A DNA stretch of 64,000 nucleotides from Sipunculus nudus. Taxonomy: Eukaryota; Annelida; Sipuncula; Golfingiida; Sipunculidae. Numbering within the stretch: position 1 is the first letter of the stretch; every line of letters starts with the position of its first letter. The stretch lies in contig CM049314.1 of assembly GCA_026874595.1 (NCBI GenBank), positions 50,515,812 to 50,579,811 of the forward strand. Direction: 5' to 3'. The position numbers and the translations under genes are program-made. The notes under the pieces are model-generated. The model made no database searches, was not told the DNA's origin, and worked only from the letters and a program-made list of their open reading frames with translations. Shown in pieces: positions 38,681 to 50,054 of the stretch.

Positions 38681-39790
38681 GCAGGAACTGATGGAACACT
38701 CCATGATCAATATTCATGCAAAGAATCATGGTGATCAATGAATTATTTATTCAGATACTGAAGCTGTTGTATCAAAATTTAGAATATTCAGGGGTACTTA
38801 CGAGACCCATAGCTCTGAGAAAATAGTTAACAGAGACCTAATTTTAGGTTATCAAGGAGATTTATCATGGACCTCCCTGGATGTCAAGTTAGAAGATTCA
38901 ATTAAGGTCTAGCAGTTATGATTTGTGCCCTGTTAACAGATGACAGCTTCTTTGAAGGTATCAAAAAAAAGAAAAAAATTCATAAAAATTAGAAAAAAAT
39001 ACAGGTGGTGCCACCAGTTTGCAGGAACTGATGGCACACTCCATGATCAATAATCATGCAAATAATAATGGTGATCAATGAATTAATTATTCAGATTCTT
39101 GAAATTTTGTATCAAAATTTTAATTAGTCTGAGGGTACTTACAAGCCATATGGCTCGGAGGATATGAGTAACAGAGACCTCATTTTAGGTTTCCATAGAC
39201 ATTTTTTATGGACCTCCTTTGATGTCAAGTTAGAAGATTCCTGGTCCAGCAGTTACAATTTTTGCCCTGTTAACAGTTGAGTTTCTTAAAAGGTATCAAA
39301 ATAGACAAAAACATTTTTTTTAAATTATCAAAATATACTTCAAGTTGGCACCACCAGTTTGCAGGAACTGATGGAACACTCCATGATCAATATTCATGCA
39401 AAGAATCATGGTGATCAATGAATTATTTATTCAGATACTGAAGCTGTTGTATCAAAATTTAGAATATTCAGGGGTACTTACGAGACCCATAGCTCTGAGA
39501 AAATAGTTAACAGAGACCTAATTTTAGGTTATCAAGGAGATTTATCATGGACCTCCCTGGATGTCAAGTTAGAAGATTCAATTAAGGTCTAGCGGTTATG
39601 ATTTGTGCCCTGTTAACAGATGACAGCTTCTTTGAAGGTATCAAAATAAAAGAAAAAAGTTCATAAAAATTAGAAAAAAATACAGGTGGTGCCACCAGTT
39701 TGCAGGAACTGATGGCACACTCCATGATCAATAATCATGCAAATAATAATGGTGATCAATGAATTAATTATTCAGATTCTTGAAATTTTG
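38681..39790 (+). repeat. 680-bp higher-order repeat
   Basis: GCAGGAACTGATGGAACACT begins at 38681 and at 39361. The following ~430 bp are nearly identical, including TTCAGGGGTACTTACGAGAC and GATTCAATTAAGGTCTAGC. This is again two 340-bp units, the same step as at 13728-14700. Confidence 0.85.
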
Positions 39791-39870
39791 TATCAAAATA
39801 ATATGTTTGGGCTCATAACTTTTTTAAATTGAATAAAACAGACCTAATTTCTGGCATGTACATAGGAACT

Positions 39871-40430
39871 AGTGTTACACAAATGCCCTACCCATGGTAT
39901 TACCGGGGGAACACCCTTTGACATCATGGCTATCAGGGGAAATTCCCTTGGTATTAATGCCACCAGATGCAGATCTCTGGGGTTGACCAATGACCACAGA
40001 GCTGGCGATGCAGGGATGGAATGACTGATACATGAGCCATGTACCAGCCCAGCCCTGTCTCTTATGCCCGGGACTTGTGAACACTGCAGATGTGCTGGTG
40101 TCTGTCCAACAGGGCTTTGAGCCTCTCTGGTCCATCTTAGCAGAAGCTGAGATTATAGGGACCAGGGAAACCTGGACAGCCACATTCTGGTTAGTATTTA
40201 TATATAATTGTTATGTAATATCAGTCAGGGCATGATTCTTGTATAACGGTAATCTTGTGGTTTCTTTCAAAATAAATTCTTGTGGCCACTAATGGACTTT
40301 TAACTGTTTTAGTTCATATTGTCGGTTGGATGCATGGAGAAGCGTTTGTAAATTCAGCCACGCTACCCAAACTAATTAATTACAAAAACCCCATCCCTAT
40401 AATACTGTTTAGCAGAATTAAGGGTGGGGC
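39871..40430. other. Non-repeat insert with overlapping open frames on both strands
   Basis: A 102-codon minus frame (39875-40183) and a 67-codon plus frame (40032-40235) overlap here. The sequence is GC-richer than its surroundings. It interrupts repeat sequence, so a captured gene fragment or retroposed exon is possible, but I recognise no domain. Confidence 0.35.
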
Positions 40431-40759
40431 CCATTTTAGTTTCACTATATAGAGGATTATTTATGGTAAATATGAGGAAAAACAGATAAGAGATTTTGAT
40501 ATTAGGCAGTCCTGAAGTGTGAAAATAGGTTTTTCATAAAAAAATTGAGGTTTTTCCTTAATTTCTCAAAGGAACGAAGTCGCAAAGACCCAGTTTTTGG
40601 CTTGGTAAGAGATCTTGGGGACATCTAACATTGTGCAAAATTTTGGATGAATTCCTAGGTCTTACGGTTTAAAAATGTGCCACATCTATGGACAGACAAC
40701 AGACAATGGACCAGGACTATAGCACAGATGACTAATAGTCAGCTGAGCTAAAAAACTTA

Positions 40760-41560
40760 CAATATAATCGCATAATGTGACTGAGAGTGTTAGGTGCTAT
40801 CAAATGCGCTATGAAAACAACAGAATTATACGCGTTTCTTTGAATGGTCCCATGTTCTCGTTTGACAAGAAATGGTGCGAGATATTACGAGATATTCACT
40901 TTTGACACTTAAAACTAGTCAAGTGATTCTTGAACAATAGAAAAATAAAATCTCTAGCATTCAAATGACCGAGATATAGACATTTGTTCGAAATCACGAA
41001 TATTCTCCTTTGGCAAGAGATGATACGAGATGTGGTGAGATTTGCGGTTTAACCATGTTTAGCTTCTGAAATACTACCAAATGCTGAAAACTACTCCTCT
41101 TTAGCATAAACCGTGATTGAGTTGTAAGCATTTCTGTGAAATCTCGTATTTGCTCATTTTTCGGAAAATCGAGCTACATTTGACGAGACTTGCAAATGAA
41201 TGACTTAAAATCAAGGGAAAGCTACCTCGTGAAAAACAAGACCTCTGTAGTATAAATTTTAACAGAGATAGAAGCAAAAACCTATAAATTACAATAAAAT
41301 ACACCACTTTCAAAGCCATTGTTCTAAAATTGCATATTTAATGAAATCTCGAAAGATCTCGTTTGACGAGAATTGTTACGAGATTCTATGATACTTGCTA
41401 TTGTGTGATAAAAAGCTCATTGAATCCTACCTAATGCAAAAAAGCAGACGTCTCTAGCTTTAAAAATGGCAAAGTTAAAGATGATAAACACCTCATTGAA
41501 TACTACCTAATGCAAAAAAAGGGACGTCTCTAGCTTTGAAAATGGCAAAGTTAGAAAAAA
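40760..41560. repeat. Diverged repeats with TCTCGTTTGACGAGA motifs
   Basis: Several imperfect units contain CTCGTTTGAC-AGAA, then TACGAGAT-TT (near 40857, 41003, 41170, 41350), and CTACCTAATGCAAAAAA-GACGTCTCTAGCTTT occurs twice (41429 and 41503). Spacing is about 150-180 bp. Many short TCTCG/CGAGA inversions make it hairpin-rich. Confidence 0.5.
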
Positions 41561-41729
41561 ATTTGAATTTCAATATTTTTCCCCCAAAATGCATACCCAT
41601 GGTAACAGCAGAATGGAACAATTTTGCAGTGTGCTTGTCGTCATCTTGTCGCGAATAGAGTGAGCTACTGCTTGAGTGGCTGCGATTATTATTGACGAAG
41701 ATATGAAGAAAAAGCTTTTTTAGGGCTTT

Positions 41730-42060
41730 CTGGTGACCCTGACCTTTGACCAATCATGGCCAAAAACAAAAGGCTATGAGGGTTATCGATTACAATTTTT
41801 CTATAAGTTTCAGAGCAATTGCCTGAAAATTGTGGCCATGTAGAGCTATGACAAACAAACAAACAAACATAGGGAACTGACCAACATACTTGCCTAAATC
41901 TTTGATTCCGCCAAGTAACAAACAAACATACGGAACTGACCAACATACTTGCCTAAATCTTTGATTCCGGCAAGTAACAAACATCTGGAATTGACCAACA
42001 TGCTTGCCAAAATCGAAGATTTTCGGCAAGTAAAAATACACGCATGTACGTTTTTCTTGT
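41730..42060 (-). mobile_element. Small element with AAAC microsatellite and 60-70 bp tandem units
   Basis: ACAAACAAACAAACAAAC is followed by three units containing AACTGACCAACATACTTGCC, AAATCTTTGATTCC and GGCAAGTAA (about 41870, 41935, 41990). CTTGCC and GGCAAG are inverted within each unit. It resembles the 2388-2618 element in having a GTTT/AAAC run beside a hairpin. Confidence 0.6.
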
Positions 42061-42938
42061 GATGTTTCACCTGTATTATACATAGTGACCCCTACCGGAT
42101 GTATCTAAAAGTGTATGTGTTCCAAGCTATATGACATCCAGTGGCACTTAAAACAAAAATTTTATAGTTGTCTCATTCACATTGTGCCGTATTAAATAAA
42201 TGTTAATGAATAATATTTGCTACCTAAAGTAGTGAATGTAGCTGCTAGGGTAGTGCCCCTTGTATCTGTATGAAGGACTAATGCTGATGTCCCAACCGAA
42301 ATCCAATGACGCACCGAAATATGTTTGATAGTCATACCCTTATTAAGACAGTTTCCCTAAACTTATTACATGGTTGTGTAATCACAGGTTGGTTTCTCAC
42401 ACCTTTACTGACATGAGAGAGGTTTTGATTGAGACTTGGCCCTGAAATAATTACAGCCAGAGGGGTCAATGCTTCCTGCATGCGTCGGCTCAGCTGTCCA
42501 TGACTGTTCAAACATGCGATATCCCAACAGAGAAATGGTGGGCCTTTAATAGATAATAGTGAATTCAGCGGAACAACAACTCACACTATTGACACATGGT
42601 GTCGGGTATCATGACTTGGTTGTTAGTGACACACAGTGAACGCCCTGCCATCTAGTGGGTATGTGACAGATTTGATGCATGTGCAGTTAAACAGTGTGTC
42701 AATAAGCTGTACCTTATTGACACACCCTGTGTGTCAATAAGGGTGGCCTTACAAAAACCTGCTTAAATGCACAAAATACCAGAGCAATTATAAAATCCTT
42801 CCTACAGGCTTGGGAGTGATGGCAATTCATGCCAAAACTGTCCTTATCTGGCTGTCTGTTTCATTTCACTACCTCTAAATTCACCTCTTACTCCCACTAC
42901 TGCATACCATTGCATAACCTCGAGAAGACTTTGTATGG
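42061..42938. other. Unique sequence with a TTATTGACACA foldback
   Basis: ACCTTATTGACACACC and GTGTGTCAATAAGGT (about 42710-42750) are inverted and adjacent, and AATAAGCTGTACC lies just before. No gene is supported. Confidence 0.4.
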
Positions 42939-42939
42939 C

Positions 42940-43012
42940 ACTACCTGGGTTTGAACCTGCCATCCTGTGCCTTCTAGTACCACACCCTATAGTCTGAGCT
43001 AACTTGCTGGGA
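42940..43012 (-). mobile_element. tRNA-derived SINE head
   Basis: On the minus strand AGTTAGCTCAGACTATAGGG is an A-box region (42985-43004) and GGTTCAAACCC a B box (42947-42957), with normal spacing. The acceptor arm does not pair, so it is not a functional tRNA. A poly-G run follows at 43021-43038. Confidence 0.65.
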
Positions 43013-43402
43013 TATTAAAAGGGGGGGGGGGGGGGGGGTTCTGATTAATTTGAACCTGAGTTATCGCCACCTGACGGTCAATTGCTAAACTAATCATGTA
43101 GTAAATGAATATATTTGTTTTATATTGTGGGTTGCATCCCCACATCCCTGCTTAGGTTTGGAACCCAGGTTTAATTGGTCAACATAAATATTTCATTTAA
43201 CCTAGGGTTGTACCCCCAAACCCCCACTGAGCCTGTGAACCACAGATAATATCTCAAGAGAAGGAGGAAAACACTGAGAAAAAAAATTTTATGCAACACC
43301 TCAACAAGTAAATAAGTGTCATGGCTGTAATGGATATACCAGGAAAAGAAGATCATTTTTAAAGAGATATATGGATACAAATATGACTATAGAACTTAGA
43401 TA

Positions 43403-43640
43403 CTAAGTATTGACTGGAGTGAAACTTGCTGCAGTCTGCAGCGCTGACATATAGTAAACAATGATCAAATGCTGCAGCCTCTGGCGGGGAGAGTCTATAC
43501 TATGCAAGCTTGCACGGATCTGTGCAAACCCTTCAGAAACATTTATGCCTTGTGTAGTGTGAGGACACCCAACATGGCAAACAAACCCCCACATATTATC
43601 ATTGATACAGATGCTTAGACTCTGTTGGCACCATAACTTT
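43403..43640 (-). CDS. Candidate terminal exon, unidentified
   Basis: Downstream of the previous candidate, an acceptor-like ATCATTCAG/CAAAAG opens a frame of about 78 codons ending in TAG at 43403. The translation includes LWCQQSLSICIND, GFVCHVGCPHTTQ and RQRLQHLIIVYYMSALQ. Its phase does not fit the donor at 43680, so the two cannot be joined directly. It may be chance. Confidence 0.25.
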
Positions 43641-43679
43641 TGCTGAATGATCAGTATGTAATAATGTATTGGCACATAC

Positions 43680-43838
43680 CTTGAATGAAGTCAGATATTG
43701 CTTCGTCTCCGTCCGGCCGCTTGAGCTTTCCAGTTGAAACAGCCAATAGGAAATTAGCATCACTGACAATACAGTGATGTATGATGGGAAGGATGCTTAT
43801 GATAATATGGTCTATCCTAGTGCACAGCACAAGCATTC
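43680..43838 (-). CDS. Candidate coding exon, unidentified protein
   Basis: A minus-strand acceptor TTTTTTCCCCAG and donor CAAG/GTATGT enclose 159 bp. The frame is open with 2 leading bases, 52 codons and 1 trailing base, so the exon is phase 1 on both sides. The translation begins MLVLCTRIDHIII, continues SILPIIHHCIVSDANFLLAV and STGKLKRPDGDEAISDFIQ. It has a hydrophobic first half and a polar second half and looks like natural protein. I do not recognise the family. It could belong to a gene upstream of EFHC2 on the same strand or to an early EFHC2 isoform. Confidence 0.5.
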
Positions 43839-45024
43839 CTGGGGAAAAAAACCCAGAGTTCCTCTACTGCATAGATTGCCCACCTAATTTGCATGGGATT
43901 CCTATTCCAGCAATTTCCTGTTGCGCATACAACAACTGAACCCCGAGAGCTCAAAGGATAAAAAACATCTACAGGTGCACATAAAGCTGATATATCAATA
44001 TAATTTGATACATATTAAGTTTATTTCTACATATGAATACAAGATTGCTAGTGCTACTCTATCCAAAACAAGCTGTGGTATTTCATGTAACAGGTCCCTC
44101 CATGTACCACAGGGTGAACTCTCACCGCCAGACGGTCGGACTCCATACTCCATAGACTATAACAGATAAAAGGAGTCTGTATGTGTCGGGCTAGAGTGAA
44201 ACATGCTTGTCAAGGCACAACTGAGGATTGTTATTGTCCAGTTGGGCCCTGGGGTAGGGGTTCTGGTGTGGGAAGGATTCTATAATTCTGCCAAAAAGGA
44301 TGTCCATTACCAACCGACTTGACTCTGTGTTCAAGACTGTCTTGACTCTGTCAGTGTCACTGTGACTGTGAGTCTTGTGTATTGAAACCCACCCCTGACC
44401 ACGCACCAAACTTGACCCGAATGTCGAATCACGCACCTATACAGCGCCGACTATGCCATGTCACACAACAAGGAACACTTTTAACATATAACTGCCTATA
44501 ATAGTACTCAAATATCACTTTCCTACCTGTATTCAATCACAGGTTATGACATAATACATCTTTTATCTTCGATCTACATGTAGTCATATCAACCTCCATC
44601 TACACCCGTCAAGATCAACTGTATGGTGTCGCATAAAATATCGTTCCCTTTATTTTTTTAATATGTCATCAGTAAAAACCCAACCTTTTGGCATAACTCA
44701 CACCTTCACAATCTCGCATAACTCTAAGTCGTATTTATCACATCTTGATAAGATGTTTCAGATAATTCTAGGACTCACCGGGGGGGGGGGGGGTTTTGGG
44801 GGTCTCCCCCCAATATTCACTCATACATATTCTAATTACCCGATTAAACAATCATTCATTTTTCAACTAGTTTCACCAAGCGATCAATTCGGTATTCATA
44901 CAAAGTTAATTCACTGATCACATGATCAGGACTCCTGGTGAAGTAGTACCCAACAGTGTACCACTTGATAACATTTTTTAATCCAGATTTAAATACCCCC
45001 CTTTTCCCCGGTTCTTCAACGAGT
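43839..45024. other. Unique sequence, no gene supported
   Basis: Only a poly-G run (44780-44794) stands out. Confidence 0.35.
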
Positions 45025-45100
45025 TCTGTGTGGCACAGTGGTTATGCAATGGGACTTGTATGCCGCCATTCAGTGGTTCGAGACCTGATCCTGTATGCTG
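45025..45100 (+). mobile_element. tRNA-derived SINE head
   Basis: TGGCACAGTGG (45031-45041) and GGTTCGAGACC (45075-45085) match A and B boxes at normal distance. The flanks do not form an acceptor stem, and no poly-A tail was identified. Confidence 0.6.
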
Positions 45101-48100
45101 TCTTTGCATGTCATGTCAATTGTACTAATAATTCATGTATTTTATCTCTTCCAGGTACATTCACGCAGCCAAATTCAGGATGTCATATGAACAAATATCA
45201 CAAGTCAAACAGGAGACAGTAAACAGTTGTTATATTTGTACTCAAAGTGAAAACCCAAAAAAAAACTATACCCCATTTTACCCTCTATCCCCATCAACAA
45301 TATCGCCCTCTTTAGAGTAAGGGGGGTTATATCAGACACTTTTGGCTTCGTCAAATTACCATTCCGTGACTAATCAAAACAACGCCTGTTTCCGGGTATC
45401 ATTTAAAACCTCACAAACAGGAGATCTTTTTACTCGCAGAAGTCAAGCGCCCTCTAGTACAAAAAATATACAAGAGACGCCGCGGAGGTTTACCTTGGTA
45501 ATATCGGACACCACCAGGGCTAAGCAGAGATACCTTGCGCAGGGGTTGACAGTTATATCATGGAAAACTGACGTTGGCAGCTGGTACAGATGCGATAACA
45601 AGCATAAAACATATGGTTTTATGGAAAAACATTGTCAAATCTTTCATTTGATCAGTTTTTCTACCAATAGTAACTCGTGGATGCACCATGTTTGCGGGTT
45701 TATTCCATGAACCTTACTCCAAGATCGTGACTGACAAAGTACCTGACGGTTCCTCACAGCAAGGCTGTTTTCTTAGATCGCAGAAATTTGCAAACTAAAA
45801 TGTTTTAAGCTGTTTTTGAAATAAAAAGTTGATAAATACTAACACCCTAGATTAAATGCCCACATAATATGTGTATTTTCCCAGTATATAATCAATCATA
45901 CCTTTATTTCTGATAATCCTAAAATACATTGAAGCCTTCTGTTATGGTACGAGTCTAATGTGCATGCAAAATGCCAGAATTTATAGTTTTACCCTATATA
46001 AATATAAAGTGATCATTTTAACAAAAAATGCAAATTAACATTATTATATACAAAAATAATGATACCGGTATATAAGTATATCTTTTTAATATTTGTAATC
46101 TTTTTAGTAAGCTGTTCAGTCATAAAAGTTGCATCCAAGCAACTTTAATTGCTGATATATATAGCAAATATGTGACATTATGACATTATATACAGCCGTT
46201 TTGCTATAAAAATAACTCCAAATATCATAACAATTAATCTTATTTGCTTTAGCGGCAATGTGTCGTTGTTTATCCTTCAAAGAGCTCCTTATAATGATTG
46301 CCAAATTCCATGGTGCCGAGTGTCCGATATTACCCGGGTTCCTTTTTGGCCATCCAGGTTATATGGGACACTTGACAATTTACATGAAATATTAAAATAT
46401 CTTTGTTTTTAATCAAGCAAAATGCTACATATGAAAAATAAACAGTCTGAGAGTGATATAAATTGGTCAACAGGTCGTAACATCGCTTCTGACTGTCAAA
46501 ACCTGACCCAGTTAGGAGTCACGCCGATCACGTGTCGTGCCTGAACTTTTCAGGACGGCTGAGGCCGGTCATTTGTTCCATGGTAGCCGTGTTAAACCAA
46601 TAAAATATGACCTTTTTATTGAATTTTGGCTGTATTTAATGGAAATTGTAAACAAAACAAATCAAACATTCATGCTGTCAGTCTGGATTACCAAAAATTA
46701 TCGATTCCTGAGGATTTTTAGGCAAGTTACTTGGGTGTCCGATATTCCCGGGTCTACTCAGTACTCTACCTTGTTTGCTAACCAGGGGTGCGTCAGAACA
46801 ACAAAGATTGCCGATTGGGAGCGAATGAAGAATCACTCACGCACTGTCTTGACTATGTATGTGCGTATACGGACAAACCTAATGGTGATTAGAATTAATT
46901 TAATGAAGAAGTAAGAGGCAGTTGAAACTTAGTGACGAAATTAAGTCAGAAGAAGATGGTTATAAAAACGTTTTCTGTTCATACAAATGTCGTGCCTCAT
47001 AGAGGTGCGTGAGTTATTCTACATTCATGTCAAGATGGAGAACTTACATTTGGATTAAAGGTGTTCCCAGGTAAAAATGGTAATGCCATGGTTCGCTGTG
47101 TTCCCAAAGCTGATGTGGTCGCTGATGTTAACGGTAGAGACTGTGGACAACACTAAGTTCCACTAACCATAAGTTCCTTGTGTTTGGTTTGTCAACAAGG
47201 TCGATCTGCGTTGTCTTAGTGTGGTTGCTATGGAGCGGTACGGACTAAAACCTGGATGTCGGAATTCGGATGCCATACTATGTACCAACAAAGAGAAGAA
47301 TCAAAACGTTCGTTTTAAATTTAATAAGGAATTTTTTAAAACATGTTTACACGTTACATGTTTTAATGTGAATACTATGTCAGCAACTCAATGTTGATCT
47401 TTATCTGACATAAAAGTAAAACTAAAAACGTCCATACATTCCTGGCTACAGTACCCATAGGGTGGTCAAGCGGTACTGTGCATAGCTGTATAATGTTTAT
47501 TCTTTTGGGTTCATCTGTGAGATAGCTAGGGCTAGTATGGGCATTTGGCTAAAATATAATTCTTAACTCTAGATAATTAGATATATTGTGTTTACTTGTT
47601 TCTGACACTCAGAAATTTGATTCGTATTTGAAATATCTTTTTTTTAAATAATTAAAATATTGCTAATTTTTTACAGCTTACATATAACATATTGTAATCT
47701 TATAAATATCAGCCTTATTTTCCATGTAACTTCTTCACGATATATTAAACAGATTAAAGATTCAAACTGAAATAAACCACTTTAATAATTGACTAATTTC
47801 TTGAAATATCAAAGCGTAGAAAAAAACACCAGAATCTTTATGGTGTACAGTTAAGAACCATGAATAATATCAATTAACACCAGCTCAATTTCGTGAAGCA
47901 TCAAATAATGGGGGTGGGTGGAAGTTTTAATTATTGCATTATTTTCCAAGTAGCCTTTAAGCATAGAACATGTAATTTCACGCTGGCCTATTTGGCCTAT
48001 GAAAAGTAACTTATCTGTGATAGGCATGAACAATAAAATATTTAATTTACTACGAATCAGAAGTACATTATATCTCTTGGGTATCTCACAGATAATACTT

Positions 48101-48430
48101 TCAAAGAAAATACACACTGCATAATTTTACTTTAATTATAAACATAGCACCACAGGAAATAGCTCTAGATAAATATATTTTAATGAAATAAATTTAATTC
48201 AATAAACGTGTGAATGTTTGAAAATGTATTCATAAATAATTTTTTTTCCTGAAAACAATACGTGTGTGTGTGTGTCATGATAACCTTATGCCATGATAAA
48301 CGTGTGAATGTTTGTACATATATTCATAAATATTTTTTTCTTGAAAACAATACGTGTGTGTGTATCATCACACCCCTATTTGCTAATGTGCACTATGACA
48401 TCCGACATTGACGTCCTTCTTGGCATCTGA
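45101..48430. other. Largely unique interval
   Basis: It contains open frames of 122 codons (45342-45710) and 125 codons (46537-46914) without recognisable domains. A repeated TGTCCGATATT-CCCGGGT occurs at about 46321 and 46738. CpG density seems higher around 46480-46560 and 46990-47290, but no promoter can be asserted. Confidence 0.35.
48201..48375. repeat. 94-bp tandem repeat pair ending in GT microsatellite
   Basis: AAACGTGTGAATGTTTG recurs 94 bp apart. Both copies continue with TATTCATAAATA, a T run, TGAAAACAATACGTGTGTGT. Confidence 0.85.
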
Positions 48431-48584
48431 TCAGGTATCCTCCTTTAATTATCCAATGCAATACATCCAGTGTCCGGCTTTTGACGTCTATTTTTTAAGT
48501 CTGTGCCCTGTGGTAGGCTTACCGCAGAGTTGCCGCCATTCACTACGCTTCGGCCTTTTGAAATCAGTTGGGCAAAGTCAAAAC

Positions 48585-48688
48585 TAGACTGGTACCCCGC
48601 TCTATTATAGCACCGCTGCTCTAAGTCAATCATAGATCATAGGTCTATGCTTGGCTGAGGGCCATAATAGAGCAGGGTACCAGTCTAA
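48585..48688. mobile_element. Mutator-like MITE with 9-bp target duplication
   Basis: TAGACTGGTACCCCGCTCTA and ATAGAGCAGGGTACCAGTCTA are inverted over about 24 bp. AGTCAAAAC directly flanks both sides, a perfect 9-bp duplication. A related locus near 56866-56950 carries similar flanking sequence without this MITE. The 104-bp element can fold almost entirely. Confidence 0.85.
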
Positions 48689-48713
48689 GTCAAAACAAAT
48701 GGCCTCACTCACT

Positions 48714-48810
48714 TAGACTGTTACCCCGGTCTATTATCGCACCTCTGCTTTAGGCCAAGCTTGGCGGATGGCCATAATAGAGCAGGGTACCAGTCTATCA
48801 GTCACTGCAC
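48714..48810. mobile_element. Second copy of the TAGACTGGTACC MITE
   Basis: TAGACTGTTACCCCGGTCTA and ATAGAGCAGGGTACCAGTCTA form the inverted ends. The flanking 9-mers TCACTCACT and TCAGTCACT agree at eight of nine positions. Confidence 0.75.
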
Positions 48811-48824
48811 ACCTCCTGGGTAGA

Positions 48825-49305
48825 CTGGTACCCGGGTCGGTCTTTTTACCGAGCGGACCGAGCGCTACCCTGGATTCACACCAGGCATCGCTTTGACCAG
48901 CGGGGGGCTACCGAGCGCTCGGACTTTTTACCGAGCGCTACCCCGGATTCACACCAGGCATCGCTTTGACCAGCGTGGGGCTACCGAGCGCTCGGACTTT
49001 TTACCGAGCGCTACCCTGGGGTCACACAAGTCATTGCATGCTCTGACCCACGTGGGGCTACCGTGCGCTTGGGACTTTTTACCGAGCGTTACCCTGCTCT
49101 TACAACGGGAAATAAGTGTTCTTACATACTTTAAATATCTTGGGTTGGGACTAACGAGCGCTAAGAACTTTTTGCCGAGCGCTACCATCGCGCACATGAC
49201 AAATTATGGAGTTTTTACCGCATTCAACACAAAATATCATATTTAATTATTTACATTGTTTCTGTTTATATAACATGAATAAGCAATGTTTATGTTATCT
49301 TCCAA

Positions 49306-49383
<78 letters not shown>

Positions 49384-49786
49384 TGCTAAAAAAATATATA
49401 TGTAATCTATATATCAAGCAGTAAATCGTGTATTAATTTTTATAATATAACATATATACCCTAAATAAATATATATGTATTTTTGATTACATTCCCTCTT
49501 ATTCGGGTTCTTCTCTCTTTCTCTCTCTTATTGTCTCTCTTTCTATTTCTCTCCCTTTCTTTCTTTATCTCTCTCTTTCTTTCTCTCTTCTATATATATC
49601 GGATAAATATTATATATAATATAGGTCTTTGTTACCTTTCCCTCTAATTCAGGTTCTTCTCTCTCTCTGCCTGTCTCTCTTTCTTTCTTTCTCTCTTTCA
49701 TTCTTTCTCTCTCCTTTATAGCCTAAATCAGATAAATATATAGGCTATGGTATAGCGCTCTCTTTTTCTTTACACTGTCTCTTTCG

Positions 49787-49862
<76 letters not shown>

Positions 49863-50017
49863 ATATTCGATCTGATATATATAAATATATAGCATAATTT
49901 TAAATTATATATTATATTTATATAGGCTACTGATATATTAATAAATGTATTTAAACATTTCTATGTCGAATTTATATGTATGTTTATCGTAATATATATA
50001 TATACACACACACACAC

Positions 50018-50054
<37 letters not shown>

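Larger units (their letters stand above)
37541..40755 (+). mobile_element. Modular INE-like element, copy 8, with three core types
   Basis: The 5' end is reduced to GCCATGACGCTCAGCTGA (about 37541-37560). Cores of the 276-bp type with GGTGGCACCACC occupy 37600-38390, including GGTGGCGCCACC at 38194-38205. 340-bp units fill 38400-39800, and the tail of the 811-bp unit appears at 39800-39870 and again at 40440-40540. The 3' module ends TAATAGTCAGCTGAGCTAAA (to 40755). The stretch 39880-40430 interrupts it. The 5' end lies just outside the EFHC2 exon. Confidence 0.7.

Noticed and set aside
45342-45710. 122-codon plus-strand frame as a gene
   Set aside because: Composition is irregular and no motif is seen; a frame this long is not rare in 64 kb.
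46537-46914. 125-codon plus-strand frame as a gene
   Set aside because: No family resemblance or splice context; kept only as unassigned sequence.
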